Assembly (NCBI RefSeq): GCF_000307025.1
Contig: NC_018584.1
Coordinates: forward strand, 2,108,001 to 2,172,000
Length of the DNA: 64,000 bases
Source: Listeria monocytogenes ATCC 19117
Lineage (GTDB): Bacteria > Bacillota > Bacilli > Lactobacillales > Listeriaceae
Reading direction: 5' to 3'
Shown: positions 1-6,722 of the stretch, in pieces
Layout of the letters: every line of letters starts with the position of its first letter
How positions within the stretch are numbered: the stretch's first letter is position 1
Position numbers and translations under genes: made by a program
The notes under the pieces: generated by a model
The model's input: the letters and a program-made list of their open reading frames with translations, nothing else
The model's database searches: none
Told to the model about the DNA's origin: nothing

Positions 1-401
1 TCATTCAATTCCTTTATTTCTTTCTTTATCCCAGAATAAGAAACATGTACTTCGTTTGCCAATACTTGTAAGTTAGGGAAGGAGGCCAGCAATAAAGTTT
101 CGAGAATTTGAAATTTGGGTGACTCTCTAATATAGGCGTTGATAATAAGTTGAATACTACAATTATCCGATATTTTTAAGGTATAGGACAAATTAGGCGC
201 GGAGTGAACAATCGAAAACGCTTTATAGCCAAAGCGTTCAATATCAAAATTAATTGTTTTAATCGTAGAAATGAGGGTTGGATACGTGATGTTCAAATCA
301 TTTAATAGTTCCTCTTGTGTACTTGTATGATTTTCCGCATAAAAAATCTTCTCAAGAAGTGCTACCTTTTTTTGGCTTTTTGAATCTAAATATTCTCTCA
401 T
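1..401 (-). CDS. Mga-type helix-turn-helix regulator, N-terminal part
   Basis: The gene begins at the ATG complementary to 399-401 and runs off the left edge, so only about 133 residues are visible. The protein starts MREYLDSKSQKKVALLEKIF and contains two helix-turn-helix-like stretches, near residues 30-60 (STQEELLNDLNITYPTLIST) and near residues 105-130 (LASFPNLQVLANEVHVSYSG). This tandem HTH pattern is typical of the Mga/AtxA-type regulators common in Listeria, which usually continue into PRD or EIIB-like domains. Those domains cannot be seen here. It lies just downstream of a methyltransferase and a TetR gene on the same strand. The family is an inference from the pattern and the target is unknown. 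Confidence 0.6.
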   Translation of the reverse strand, partial: MREYLDSKSQKKVALLEKIFYAENHTSTQEELLNDLNITYPTLISTIKTINFDIERFGYKAFSIVHSAPNLSYTLKISDNCSIQLIINAYIRESPKFQILETLLLASFPNLQVLANEVHVSYSGIKKEIKELN

Positions 402-422
402 TAAAACACTTCCTTTCAATGT

Positions 423-1202
423 TTACTTTTTATGTAAAATCCAGGTAACAGCAATAAGATGTTCCTCTAAGTCATCGTATTCGCTCCATTGGCTCTTAAG
501 GTATCCTTCAAAAAGGGCTTTTTTCTCTGGATATTGTTGAATTAATTCATTGGCTCTTGTTAATAAGTGTTGCTTTTCCAGTTCAAAATCCACTTCTGCT
601 GTTCCCTCTAGCTCTTCCACCAATTGTAATTGATTCTGTTCAAATAAATTCAGCCATTCGTTTCGAGTGAGATATTCATAATTTTGATACTTCACCTGGT
701 TATTGTGCGCTAATTCAGGCACATAGGCTTCATCTATAATAATATAACCGCCTTCTTTAACAGTTCCCTGCAATTTTTCCAACGTTTCTGCTGGATTTCC
801 AAGTATATCCGCTGCTGCACCAAATATAACGGCATCATAATTTTTTTCGTTTTGAACCGATTTATTTACATCTCCTACTTCAAATTGGCACAGTGACTCT
901 ACTTGCGCTTCTTTCGCTTTGCATTTTGCTTCTTCTATAAATGCCGGAATTAAATCTATTCCTTTGACAGGATTTCCTAGTTCCTTAGCGATACCAATGG
1001 AAACAGCGCCTTTTCCGCAAGCTAAATCCAAAAAATTACTTTCAGCTGATAACGGCATATGTTGCTTAATTAAATAAGTAATATCTTTCGGACTACTACC
1101 CAATTCAAAAAAATCTTGTAAAAAATACGGAATAAACGGTAATATTTCTATTGATTGAGAAGTGAGTGACGCAGCAAGCTTTCGTTCGGTTTCTTTATTC
1201 AT
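423..1202 (-). CDS. Class I SAM-dependent methyltransferase
   Basis: 259 residues. The SAM-binding motif I is visible at about residues 58-68 (FLDLACGKGAVSIGI), followed by an acidic motif II (GIDLIPAFIEEA) and a motif around YDAVIFGAAADILGNP, matching the Rossmann-type Methyltransf_25/11 fold. The substrate cannot be deduced. The start is preceded by GGAGGG about 8 bases upstream. A TetR regulator lies 27 bases upstream on the same strand and the pair is probably co-transcribed, so TetR may control the methyltransferase. The block sits in the segment that separates ylmH from divIVA, a variable position in Listeria. Fold assignment is firm; function is open. Confidence 0.75.
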   Translation of the reverse strand: MNKETERKLAASLTSQSIEILPFIPYFLQDFFELGSSPKDITYLIKQHMPLSAESNFLDLACGKGAVSIGIAKELGNPVKGIDLIPAFIEEAKCKAKEAQVESLCQFEVGDVNKSVQNEKNYDAVIFGAAADILGNPAETLEKLQGTVKEGGYIIIDEAYVPELAHNNQVKYQNYEYLTRNEWLNLFEQNQLQLVEELEGTAEVDFELEKQHLLTRANELIQQYPEKKALFEGYLKSQWSEYDDLEEHLIAVTWILHKK

Positions 1203-1229
1203 TTATTTACCCTCCTAAAATATTTTTCG

Positions 1230-1823
1230 TTAGCACTGGGTCTGTTTTTCTACATAATCAGCTATAGAATGTATTAATATATCCAAAGTCTCTTCTTTCG
1301 CTTTTTTGGCAGTTTCTACATAACTCCTTGTCGCAGTGTAAGTTAAACAATCTAGTAACATCACTAAAGCCTCCCATTGAGCTCTCGTAAGATCGATATA
1401 CGTCATGGCAGTTTCCAGGACTTCACTTGTCATTCTTTCTTCTCTTTCCGTATATGTTGGAGGGAGTTTTTGGAGTATTGCGTGGAAATCTTCCGGTGAA
1501 AAGTAGTTGTTTATACTCTTTTCCGAAAGATAGACTTCTTTCAAAAAACGAGTCATCTTGCTTTTTAACGAACCTTTCTCCTCCATAATTTTTTTAAATG
1601 CCTCTAATTGTGCTTGATAGGAATATTCCACAACCTCAAATAGGCATGCTTCTTTGGAGGGAAAACACGTATAGAATTTTCTCTTTCCAATCCTAGCTGC
1701 TCGAGTAATATCCTCCACAGTAAAACCTTGAATTCCTTTTTTTATATAAATTAAATGGCTTGTATGTTCGATAATGAGGTTTTTAGTTTGTTGACGCTCA
1801 TATCCCGTAACGAGTTTTGGCAT
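1230..1823 (-). CDS. TetR-family transcriptional regulator
   Basis: 197 residues. The N-terminal HTH at residues 30-55 (FTVEDITRAARIGKRKFYTC) has the typical TetR layout, including the FYxxF-like end of the recognition helix. The C-terminal ligand domain is not diagnostic. AAGGAGGAGC precedes the ATG, giving a strong ribosome site. A promoter and a palindrome suitable as an operator lie just upstream (1865-1926), which suggests autoregulation. The downstream methyltransferase is the likely co-regulated gene. The ligand is unknown. Confidence 0.75.
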   Translation of the reverse strand: MPKLVTGYERQQTKNLIIEHTSHLIYIKKGIQGFTVEDITRAARIGKRKFYTCFPSKEACLFEVVEYSYQAQLEAFKKIMEEKGSLKSKMTRFLKEVYLSEKSINNYFSPEDFHAILQKLPPTYTEREERMTSEVLETAMTYIDLTRAQWEALVMLLDCLTYTATRSYVETAKKAKEETLDILIHSIADYVEKQTQC

Positions 1824-1864
1824 TTTGCTCCTCCTTAAAAATTTCTCGCATAACGCTTTTAATG

Positions 1865-1926
1865 GAACTATTTATTAATTTCCAGTTCTACAAAAACACC
1901 TTAAACTAAATATTTAACAATGTCAA
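1865..1926 (-). promoter_or_regulatory. Promoter and candidate operator of the TetR/methyltransferase pair
   Basis: Read on the minus strand, TTGACA (1921-1926) and TAAGGT (1898-1903) are separated by 17 bases. Downstream of the -10, at 1865-1888, lies a palindrome of the form GAACT-N4-ATTAAT-N4-AGTTC, placed where a bound repressor would block initiation. This is a pattern reading; binding by the TetR protein encoded next door is an inference. Confidence 0.5.
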
Positions 1927-2098
1927 ATGAGGTGAAATGGATTTTCCACGGTTCTTATATCGAATACGTTTACTAATAGTTTAGTATTAGATTTGAAAAA
2001 AATATTTTATCAGGTATATCTTATCTTTTACATTTTTCCAATCTTACATAACCGCTCCCATCGATGAAGCAAGTAAGATTCAAAGTAAACCAAGAAAA

Positions 2099-2128
2099 AA
2101 GAGAAGACAAAAATTTGTCTTCTCTCTT
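2099..2128 (-). terminator. Rho-independent terminator-like hairpin
   Basis: A perfect 12-bp stem (AGAGAAGACAAA with its complement) and a 2-base loop are followed on the minus strand by a run of six T. It has no obvious upstream gene on that strand except very distant ones, so it may be left from a lost gene or may catch read-through from the ylmH side. The stretch 1927-2098 holds a further 8-bp inverted repeat (AATCTTAC at 2040-2047 and GTAAGATT at 2073-2080) and nothing else that I recognise. Confidence 0.6.
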
Positions 2129-2164
2129 AGAACGCCAATGTTTCACGCTATTTCTATGAATTTG

Positions 2165-2181
2165 ACTCAATGCCATTGAGT
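2165..2181. promoter_or_regulatory. Perfect 17-base palindrome (operator-like)
   Basis: ACTCAATG, one base, then CATTGAGT: an uninterrupted 8-bp dyad with a single central base. The compact symmetry suits a dimeric DNA-binding protein better than an RNA hairpin. It lies about 230 bases upstream of the 53-residue membrane peptide. No protein can be assigned. Confidence 0.35.
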
Positions 2182-2240
2182 AAGATTGGTGTTTATTTGT
2201 TTTTTAGCCAATTAGAACTTTTTTATAGATTTATATATTT

Positions 2241-2358
2241 AATTTTCTGAAAAATGGGACAAAATATCCATCTCAGTGGTATATAAGTGCAGTTAATTTG
2301 TTCCATTTACATATATGGATTGGTGATTATCAAAAAATTTCTGGAAAATGCGACAAAT
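2241..2358 (+). promoter_or_regulatory. Two CodY-box-like sites ahead of a small membrane peptide
   Basis: AATTTTCTGAAAAAT at 2241-2255 matches the published CodY box (AATTTTCWGAAAATT) at 14 of 15 positions. A related element at 2335-2349 (AAATTTCTGGAAAAT) matches at 12 of 15. Both continue into G(G/C)GACAAA, which sits at a -35-like distance from TATATA (2280-2285, preceded by TGG) and TATCTA (2373-2378). A 14-base AT-rich block (TTTATATATTTAAT) also occurs twice, at 2230-2243 and 2379-2392. The box matches are direct observation; nutritional repression by CodY is an inference. Confidence 0.45.
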
Positions 2359-2409
2359 CACCCTCTTACCTGTATCTATTTATATATTTAATGAAAGGTG
2401 GGAAGACTC

Positions 2410-2571
2410 ATGAAAATAATCCTAGAATTTTTACTTAAAGAGTTATTGTCTTTAGCTATTGAATACGGAATAAATTGGCTTATTTTAAATGATCACATCT
2501 ATATATTGATCATTATAGTTAGCTTTATTGTTCGTTGTTTTGTAGAAACTCGCGATAAAAAATATTTTTAG
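2410..2571 (+). CDS. 53-residue hydrophobic membrane peptide
   Basis: The ATG is preceded by AAAGGTGGGAAG, a good ribosome-binding site. The product starts MKIILEFLLKELLSLAIEYG. It has an amphipathic N-terminal half, a transmembrane stretch at about residues 29-42 (HIYILIIIVSFIV) and a charged tail (ETRDKKYF). I do not recognise a family. It lies between CodY-like boxes and the first holin-like toxin module on the same strand, with about 110 bases between them. It may be a small membrane effector or another toxin-like peptide. A longer reading frame exists on the opposite strand here but lacks a ribosome site and recognisable sequence. Confidence 0.5.
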   Translation: MKIILEFLLKELLSLAIEYGINWLILNDHIYILIIIVSFIVRCFVETRDKKYF

Positions 2572-2616
2572 TACATAACCATAGCATTTAACCTTTTTCC
2601 AAAAGAGTTTCAATGC

Positions 2617-2622
2617 TATACA
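2617..2622 (+). promoter_or_regulatory. Extended -10 promoter of toxin module 1
   Basis: TGC-TATACA forms an extended -10. The corresponding place in module 2 carries TGC-TATAAT, and both are followed about 15-20 bases later by the shared block AAGTTTATGGTGGTG. Predicted transcription start is near 2629, giving a leader of about 50 bases before the first ORF. Confidence 0.45.
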
Positions 2623-2680
2623 AAAAGAGTAAGCAAGTTTATGGTGGTGGCTAGCTCTTACAACAAGAAAGGGTGATGCT

Positions 2681-2716
2681 ATGAATATTTTTGTTAGGAT
2701 TGCCTGGAAAGGATAA
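2681..2716 (+). CDS. Leader peptide of toxin module 1 (11 residues)
   Basis: MNIFVRIAWKG, with a strong ribosome site AAAGGGTGA six bases ahead of its ATG. It stops three bases before the toxin start, so the toxin's own ribosome site (GGAAAGGA) lies inside this ORF. Module 2 has a leader ORF at the same place whose stop overlaps the toxin start. This suggests translational coupling or masking of the toxin start. Conservation of position supports it, but the peptides themselves are not alike. Confidence 0.45.
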   Translation: MNIFVRIAWKG

Positions 2717-2719
2717 CCC

Positions 2720-2791
2720 ATGACTGTTTATGAAGCACTGTCTTTTGCAACCCTGGTGTTGCTATTGAACAGTCAAAATAACAAAAAATAA
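2720..2791 (+). CDS. Holin-like type I toxin peptide, shortened copy (23 residues)
   Basis: The peptide begins MTVYEALSFATLVLLL and ends NSQNNKK. The start MTVYE, a single hydrophobic helix and a short basic tail are characteristic of the putative holin-like toxin family (Hol_Tox; relatives include TxpA/BsrG-type peptides). Compared with the 28-residue paralogue at 47855-47941, five residues are missing from the front of the hydrophobic helix, in frame. GGAAAGGA precedes the ATG. The mRNA ends in a terminator shared with a convergent small RNA. The short helix may weaken or inactivate the toxin. Confidence 0.6.
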   Translation: MTVYEALSFATLVLLLNSQNNKK

Positions 2792-2822
2792 CCACTCATA
2801 AACTTTGGTCGGTTTAGTGGTT
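2790..2822. terminator. Bidirectional terminator shared by toxin 1 mRNA and its antisense RNA
   Basis: AACCACT (2790-2796) pairs with AGTGGTT (2816-2822). T-rich runs follow on both strands (TATTTTTAT on plus; TATTTTTTG on minus). The overlap of the two transcripts at their 3' ends is the arrangement known from TxpA/RatA and Fst/RNAII. Module 2 has the same element. Confidence 0.65.
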
Positions 2823-2900
2823 ATTTTTATAATCTATTAAGCTAGCTGCCACCTTAAATGGGCTTATACTTGAGAGTCATCTTAGCGCATGACTCTCTTT
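2790..2900 (-). ncRNA. Antisense RNA of toxin module 1 (about 110 bases)
   Basis: Predicted from a promoter (TTGTCA at 2929-2934, 16-base spacer, TATTAA at 2907-2912, minus strand) to the shared terminator. The 5' end folds into a perfect 9-bp hairpin (GAGAGTCAT with ATGACTCTC). The same RNA, clearly homologous along its length, occurs in module 2 on the plus strand. It is complementary to the 3' end of the toxin mRNA. By analogy with known type I systems it should repress the toxin; no expression data are available here. Confidence 0.55.
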
Positions 2901-2971
2901 TCATATTTAATAATAACATAAGACCATTTGACAACATATGACATTAGGTACTACTCATTACTATATCTGAA

Positions 2972-2994
2972 ACGAAAGCAGCAACTGCTTTCGT
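2972..2994. terminator. Terminator between toxin module 1 and ylmH
   Basis: A perfect 10-bp stem (ACGAAAGCAG with CTGCTTTCGT) and a 3-base loop. A T-run follows on the plus strand and a shorter one on the minus strand, immediately past the ylmH stop, so it can serve the minus-strand operon and also block plus-strand read-through. Confidence 0.65.
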
Positions 2995-2996
2995 TT

Positions 2997-3773
2997 TTAT
3001 TTTAAATAGCCAATTTCAATCCGAATTTTATCTTTTTTCGTTCTGCCGCCAGTTGATAGTACTTTTACCCGACCATATCCGCGAGCAGACAATACATCTT
3101 CTTCTTCACATTCAAAATCCGGATTTTCCACTGTTTTCCAGTTTACTTTCACTAATCCAGCAGTAACCAATTGTTTCGCCTTCTGTCTAGAAATATGATG
3201 TGCATTACTAATAATCACGTCAAGTCGCATACTAGAAACAGTTAAGCCCATTTCTTCCCAAACGACCGGGGCATAAACAGCATTAGCTAAATCCGTTTCC
3301 TCTAACATCACATTTACTTTCCCGATTTTTTCAAGTTGTAATGTTAAATAATCCTTCATTGTACTTTCTACTAATAACTGCCATTCAGTGCCATTATTTA
3401 AAATATCTCCAAAAATATCACGCTTCATTCCAAGCGACATCAGTGTTCCAAGGATTTTTTGATGTGTGAGGGTCGTGAATTTTACCGGGTAGCGTATATG
3501 GAACAAAGCAATCTCAAAATCCGCTTCTGTCGGCGTATAATAATCTGGATAAATCAGTGCGCGCCGTCGTTCTGCGTGCGCCACTCCACCAAAAAACTGT
3601 ACATTGATCTCATCATAACCACCGATAACTGTTTCGGTAATAAAACGCTGCCTCGGATCCAAGAAATCCGTAAGTTGTGGCGTGTATTCATTCTCAACTT
3701 GCATCGTAATCCCTAAAATCTTATCAATAAATGCGTATTCTTCCGCGCGAAAATGCTGATAAATTCCATCCAT
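2997..3773 (-). CDS. ylmH: S4-domain RNA-binding protein YlmH
   Basis: 258 residues. The C-terminal third carries the S4 RNA-binding fold, with the signature around residues 180-225 (MRLDVIISNAHHISRQKAKQ followed by LVTAGLVKVNWK). The N-terminal two thirds match the YlmH family. In Bacillus this family has been linked to stalled-ribosome rescue and to the division gene neighbourhood. AAAGGGAGAAATTAGG precedes the ATG. It closes the division cluster here. In many Firmicutes divIVA follows directly, but the following 1.2 kb holds no such gene. Its own extended -10 and a terminator after ylmG suggest a separate transcript as well as read-through. Confidence 0.85.
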   Translation of the reverse strand: MDGIYQHFRAEEYAFIDKILGITMQVENEYTPQLTDFLDPRQRFITETVIGGYDEINVQFFGGVAHAERRRALIYPDYYTPTEADFEIALFHIRYPVKFTTLTHQKILGTLMSLGMKRDIFGDILNNGTEWQLLVESTMKDYLTLQLEKIGKVNVMLEETDLANAVYAPVVWEEMGLTVSSMRLDVIISNAHHISRQKAKQLVTAGLVKVNWKTVENPDFECEEEDVLSARGYGRVKVLSTGGRTKKDKIRIEIGYLK

Positions 3774-3814
3774 CCTAATTTCTCCCTTTCAATCCGTTCC
3801 GAGTCTTTAGCCCT

Positions 3815-3820
3815 ATTATA
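3815..3820 (-). promoter_or_regulatory. Extended -10 promoter of ylmH
   Basis: On the minus strand TGG-TATAAT stands 41 bases upstream of the ylmH start. No clear -35 is visible, as is usual for extended -10 promoters. It lies between the ylmG terminator and ylmH. Confidence 0.45.
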
Positions 3821-3864
3821 CCATGAAAACAGCTGCTACTAGGCTAATCTTGCTTATTAATAAA

Positions 3865-3899
3865 AAAAGCCACCCATTTTGAAAACGGGCGCGCTTTTT
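3865..3899 (-). terminator. Terminator after ylmG
   Basis: On the minus strand AAAAAGC...GCTTTTTTT flanks an inner CCCGTTTTCAAAATGGG hairpin, followed by seven T. It overlaps the ylmG stop codon. Confidence 0.6.
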
Positions 3900-4188
3900 A
3901 AAATAGCATTGGAATGACATACACTTGAATTAAACCGGTTAAAACTCTCATCGCGTATTGGAAAATGAAATAAGCCACAAGGGACGAAATATCAAACATA
4001 CCAATCGGCGGAATAATCCTTCTAAAAGGCTCTAAAATCGGTTCAAAAATACGAGCTAAAAATTGGCCGATTTTTGATTCTCTTGCACCGGGAAACCAGC
4101 TCATCAAGAAATAAATAAACATGAGTGTTGGCAACCATCTGATAATAAACAAAATGATTTCCACCACTTGATATAAAATACTTTGCAA
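3898..4188 (-). CDS. ylmG: YggT-family membrane protein YlmG
   Basis: 96 residues with two hydrophobic segments (about residues 8-28 and 66-90) and the YggT family signature in between (SWFPGARESKIGQFLARIFE, then PILEPFRRIIPP). The start is TTG at 4188 with GAGGTGTGAG upstream. The family is found beside sepF in Firmicutes and cyanobacteria and is implicated in membrane organisation near the division site, with no biochemical role settled. It lies 22 bases downstream of sepF in the ylmE-sepF-ylmG operon. Confidence 0.8.
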   Translation of the reverse strand: MQSILYQVVEIILFIIRWLPTLMFIYFLMSWFPGARESKIGQFLARIFEPILEPFRRIIPPIGMFDISSLVAYFIFQYAMRVLTGLIQVYVIPMLF

Positions 4189-4210
4189 TCTAGCTCACAC
4201 CTCTACTTCA

Positions 4211-4669
4211 TCACATAAAGTTTTGTTCATCGAGCATTTCGGAAATAGAGCCATCCACTTCCACATTGTCTGGAGTACATAAGAAAATATTATTGCCAAC
4301 GCGTTGAATATCTCCACCTAATGCATATACTGTTCCACTCAAGAAATCGACAATACGTGTCGCTTGATCATGGCTAATACGTTGCAAGTTTACAACAACA
4401 GATTTATATTCTTTCAAATAATCCGCAAGTTCTTGTGCCTCTGCATACACACGCGGTTCAGCAAGTACCATACGACTAGAAAACTGAGCTCCCTGCATAC
4501 TAACCACCTTCGCATCATCTTCTTCTACAGCATAAAAACGATTTTTATTTGGTTTTTCTTTCTTCGTTTTCTTTTGCATAGGTTCTGGTTCCCTCGCTAC
4601 TTCCTCTTCATAATATTCCTCTTCTTCATCTAAGAAAAAGAATGACTTAAATTTATTCGATAGTCCCAT
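4211..4669 (-). CDS. sepF: Cell division protein SepF
   Basis: 152 residues. The N-terminus ([20 protein letters not shown]) is the amphipathic membrane-binding helix followed by an acidic stretch. A basic linker leads to the conserved C-terminal domain (from about residue 65) that forms rings and binds the FtsZ tail. SepF bundles FtsZ and anchors it with FtsA. The ribosome site GGAGGTG overlaps the end of ylmE, so the two are translationally linked. Confidence 0.9.
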   Translation of the reverse strand: MGLSNKFKSFFFLDEEEEYYEEEVAREPEPMQKKTKKEKPNKNRFYAVEEDDAKVVSMQGAQFSSRMVLAEPRVYAEAQELADYLKEYKSVVVNLQRISHDQATRIVDFLSGTVYALGGDIQRVGNNIFLCTPDNVEVDGSISEMLDEQNFM

Positions 4670-4672
4670 TTG

Positions 4673-5362
4673 TTACACCTCCATATTATCGTCACTCACC
4701 AAAGCTCTTCCTACTCGTATAAATGTTGCACCTTCCGTAATTGCAACTCCATAATCATTCGTCATCCCCATAGATAACTCTGTACATGGAATATTGTTTA
4801 ACTGAAGCGCATGAATTTCTTGCTGCAATTGCTTTAACTCATGAAATACGTGATGCAGCTCTATGTCGCTATTTGTAATAGGTGCCATTGTCATTAAACC
4901 AACAATCTCAATGAACGTAAAATTCGCTTCTTGTAAAAAAGATAGCGCCTCTTCTTTGGAAAAACCATGTTTGCTTTCCTCACCAGAAATATTCACTTGA
5001 AGGAAACATTTCACTGGTTTAGTAGCTCGCTTTTCGATTTCCTTTGCTAGCGATGATCGGTCAAGCGAATGCAAATAATCGATTTTTGGTAAAACATCTT
5101 TTACTTTACGTGTTTGTAAAGAACCAATGTAATGCCAACAAATGTCTTCTTTATCTGCAAGTGCTACTGTTTTTTCTTGGAAAACGTCTGCACGATTTTC
5201 ACCAAAGTGACGGATACCTAAATCATAAAGCTCTGTGATTCCAGCTACATCAATCGTTTTTGTAACAGCTACTAACGTTACATCTTCCGGCTGACGATTA
5301 CTTTCTTCACAGGCACGCTCTATTTGTGCCGTTACTTTTTGTAAATTAGCTTGTTTTGTCAT
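4673..5362 (-). CDS. ylmE: PLP homeostasis protein (YggS/YlmE family)
   Basis: 229 residues, single-domain fold III PLP-binding barrel. The PLP lysine motif is seen at residues 31-36 (VAVTKT), followed by the family block FGENRADVF near residue 53. The C-terminal ELSMGMTNDY binds the cofactor phosphate. Members carry PLP but have no known catalytic reaction and affect PLP and amino acid pools. It lies at the start of the ylmE-sepF-ylmG unit with its own promoter downstream of ftsZ. Confidence 0.88.
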   Translation of the reverse strand: MTKQANLQKVTAQIERACEESNRQPEDVTLVAVTKTIDVAGITELYDLGIRHFGENRADVFQEKTVALADKEDICWHYIGSLQTRKVKDVLPKIDYLHSLDRSSLAKEIEKRATKPVKCFLQVNISGEESKHGFSKEEALSFLQEANFTFIEIVGLMTMAPITNSDIELHHVFHELKQLQQEIHALQLNNIPCTELSMGMTNDYGVAITEGATFIRVGRALVSDDNMEV

Positions 5363-5413
5363 TTTTTATCACCTTATATAATTCCCGAAGTGCTTTATTT
5401 AAAACGCTTCTTG

Positions 5414-5462
5414 TTATAATCAGATACCCGGTCACTTGGCAATGCTTCAAAAGTGGCCGGGT
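5414..5462 (-). promoter_or_regulatory. Promoter embedded in a hairpin between ftsZ and ylmE
   Basis: TTGCCA (5437-5442) and TTATAA (5414-5419) are 17 bases apart on the minus strand, 52 bases ahead of ylmE. A strong imperfect hairpin (ACCCGGTCACTT at 5426-5437 with AAGTGGCCGGGT at 5451-5462) covers the -35 and spacer. There is no T-run after the hairpin, so it is not a clear terminator; it may stabilise the 3' end of ftsZ mRNA. Confidence 0.5.
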
Positions 5463-5480
5463 GAAATTATGTTATAAGTA

Positions 5481-6656
5481 TTATCCGCGACGGTTACGGT
5501 TACGGATAAATGCTGGTACATCAACATCTGAACTATTTTGTTGTGGTTCAGCTTGTTGTTCATGAACTGGTGCATTTGCTTGTTGTGGCGCATTTTGCGC
5601 GTAATCATTTTGTTGTTCGTCTTGTACAGCATAATTAGGACGATTTACTTGGATAGATTGATTTGGACGGCGATTTGCTTGCGCTTGTTGTTGCGCTTGC
5701 TTTTCTTCATCAAAACCTGTTGCAATAACAGTTACAATCAGTTCATCTTTTAATTCGTCGTTAATAACAGAACCGAAAATCATGTTTACATCTTCATCTG
5801 ATGCACTTGATACGATTTCTGCTGCTTCTTGTACTTCATAAAGGCTTAGGTTAGATCCGCCTGTAATATTCATTAGGACACCTTTTGCTCCGTCAACAGA
5901 AGTTTCAAGAAGTGGAGAAGAAATTGCTTTTTTCGCAGCTTCAGCGGCACGGTTTTCACCAGTTGCAATACCGATTCCCATAAGGGCAGAACCACGATTA
6001 GTCATAATTGTTTTCACATCGGCAAAGTCTAAGTTAATTAAACCTGGAACGGCAATCAAATCAGAAATACCTTGTACACCTTGACGTAAAACATTATCTG
6101 CTTCACGGAAAGCTTCAAGCATTGGCGTGTTTTTATCCACAATTTGAAGTAGACGGTCGTTAGGAATAACAATTAAAGTATCTACCGCTTCTTTCATTGC
6201 TTCTGTTCCAGTTAAGGCTTGTTTCGTACGTTTTGGTCCTTCAAAACCAAATGGTCGAGTAACAACACCTACAGTTAGGGCGCCCATTTCTTTTGCGATT
6301 TGAGCGATAACAGGTGCAGCACCAGTTCCAGTTCCGCCGCCCATTCCAGCAGTTACGAATACCATATCAGAGCCTTTTAAAGCTTCTTCAATTTGTTCGC
6401 GGCTTTCTTCTGCAGCTTTTTTACCAATTTCAGGTACAGCTCCCGCGCCTAAACCACGTGTTAATTTTGTACCGATTTGTAATTTTGTTTCTGCTTTTGC
6501 TAAGTTAAGTGCTTGAGCGTCTGTATTAACGGAGATAAATTCTACTCCTTGAACACCATGCTCAATCATACGGTTTACAGCGTTGTTACCGCCACCGCCA
6601 ACACCGATTACTTTAATTGTTGCCAAACTTTCTGAACTAGTGTCAAATTCTAACAT
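5481..6656 (-). CDS. ftsZ: Cell division GTPase FtsZ
   Basis: 391 residues. The GTP-binding loop GGGTGTG is at 106-112, the T7 catalytic loop ([11 protein letters not shown]) near 207-217, and the conserved C-terminal peptide [13 protein letters not shown] that binds FtsA, SepF and other partners is at the end. A Gln/Asn-rich flexible linker covers about residues 320-378. It polymerises into the Z-ring. AGGAGG precedes the ATG. It follows ftsA by 66 bases on the same strand. Confidence 0.97.
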   Translation of the reverse strand: MLEFDTSSESLATIKVIGVGGGGNNAVNRMIEHGVQGVEFISVNTDAQALNLAKAETKLQIGTKLTRGLGAGAVPEIGKKAAEESREQIEEALKGSDMVFVTAGMGGGTGTGAAPVIAQIAKEMGALTVGVVTRPFGFEGPKRTKQALTGTEAMKEAVDTLIVIPNDRLLQIVDKNTPMLEAFREADNVLRQGVQGISDLIAVPGLINLDFADVKTIMTNRGSALMGIGIATGENRAAEAAKKAISSPLLETSVDGAKGVLMNITGGSNLSLYEVQEAAEIVSSASDEDVNMIFGSVINDELKDELIVTVIATGFDEEKQAQQQAQANRRPNQSIQVNRPNYAVQDEQQNDYAQNAPQQANAPVHEQQAEPQQNSSDVDVPAFIRNRNRRG

Positions 6657-6722
6657 ATTATTGCCTCCTATTTGCCGATTTATACGATACGATTTTCTTG
6701 CTGGACTATCAGCTATTCGCTT

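Noticed and set aside
2485-2721. 78-residue open frame on the minus strand across the small-peptide and toxin region
   Set aside because: No ribosome site, no recognisable sequence, and it lies opposite two better supported small ORFs.
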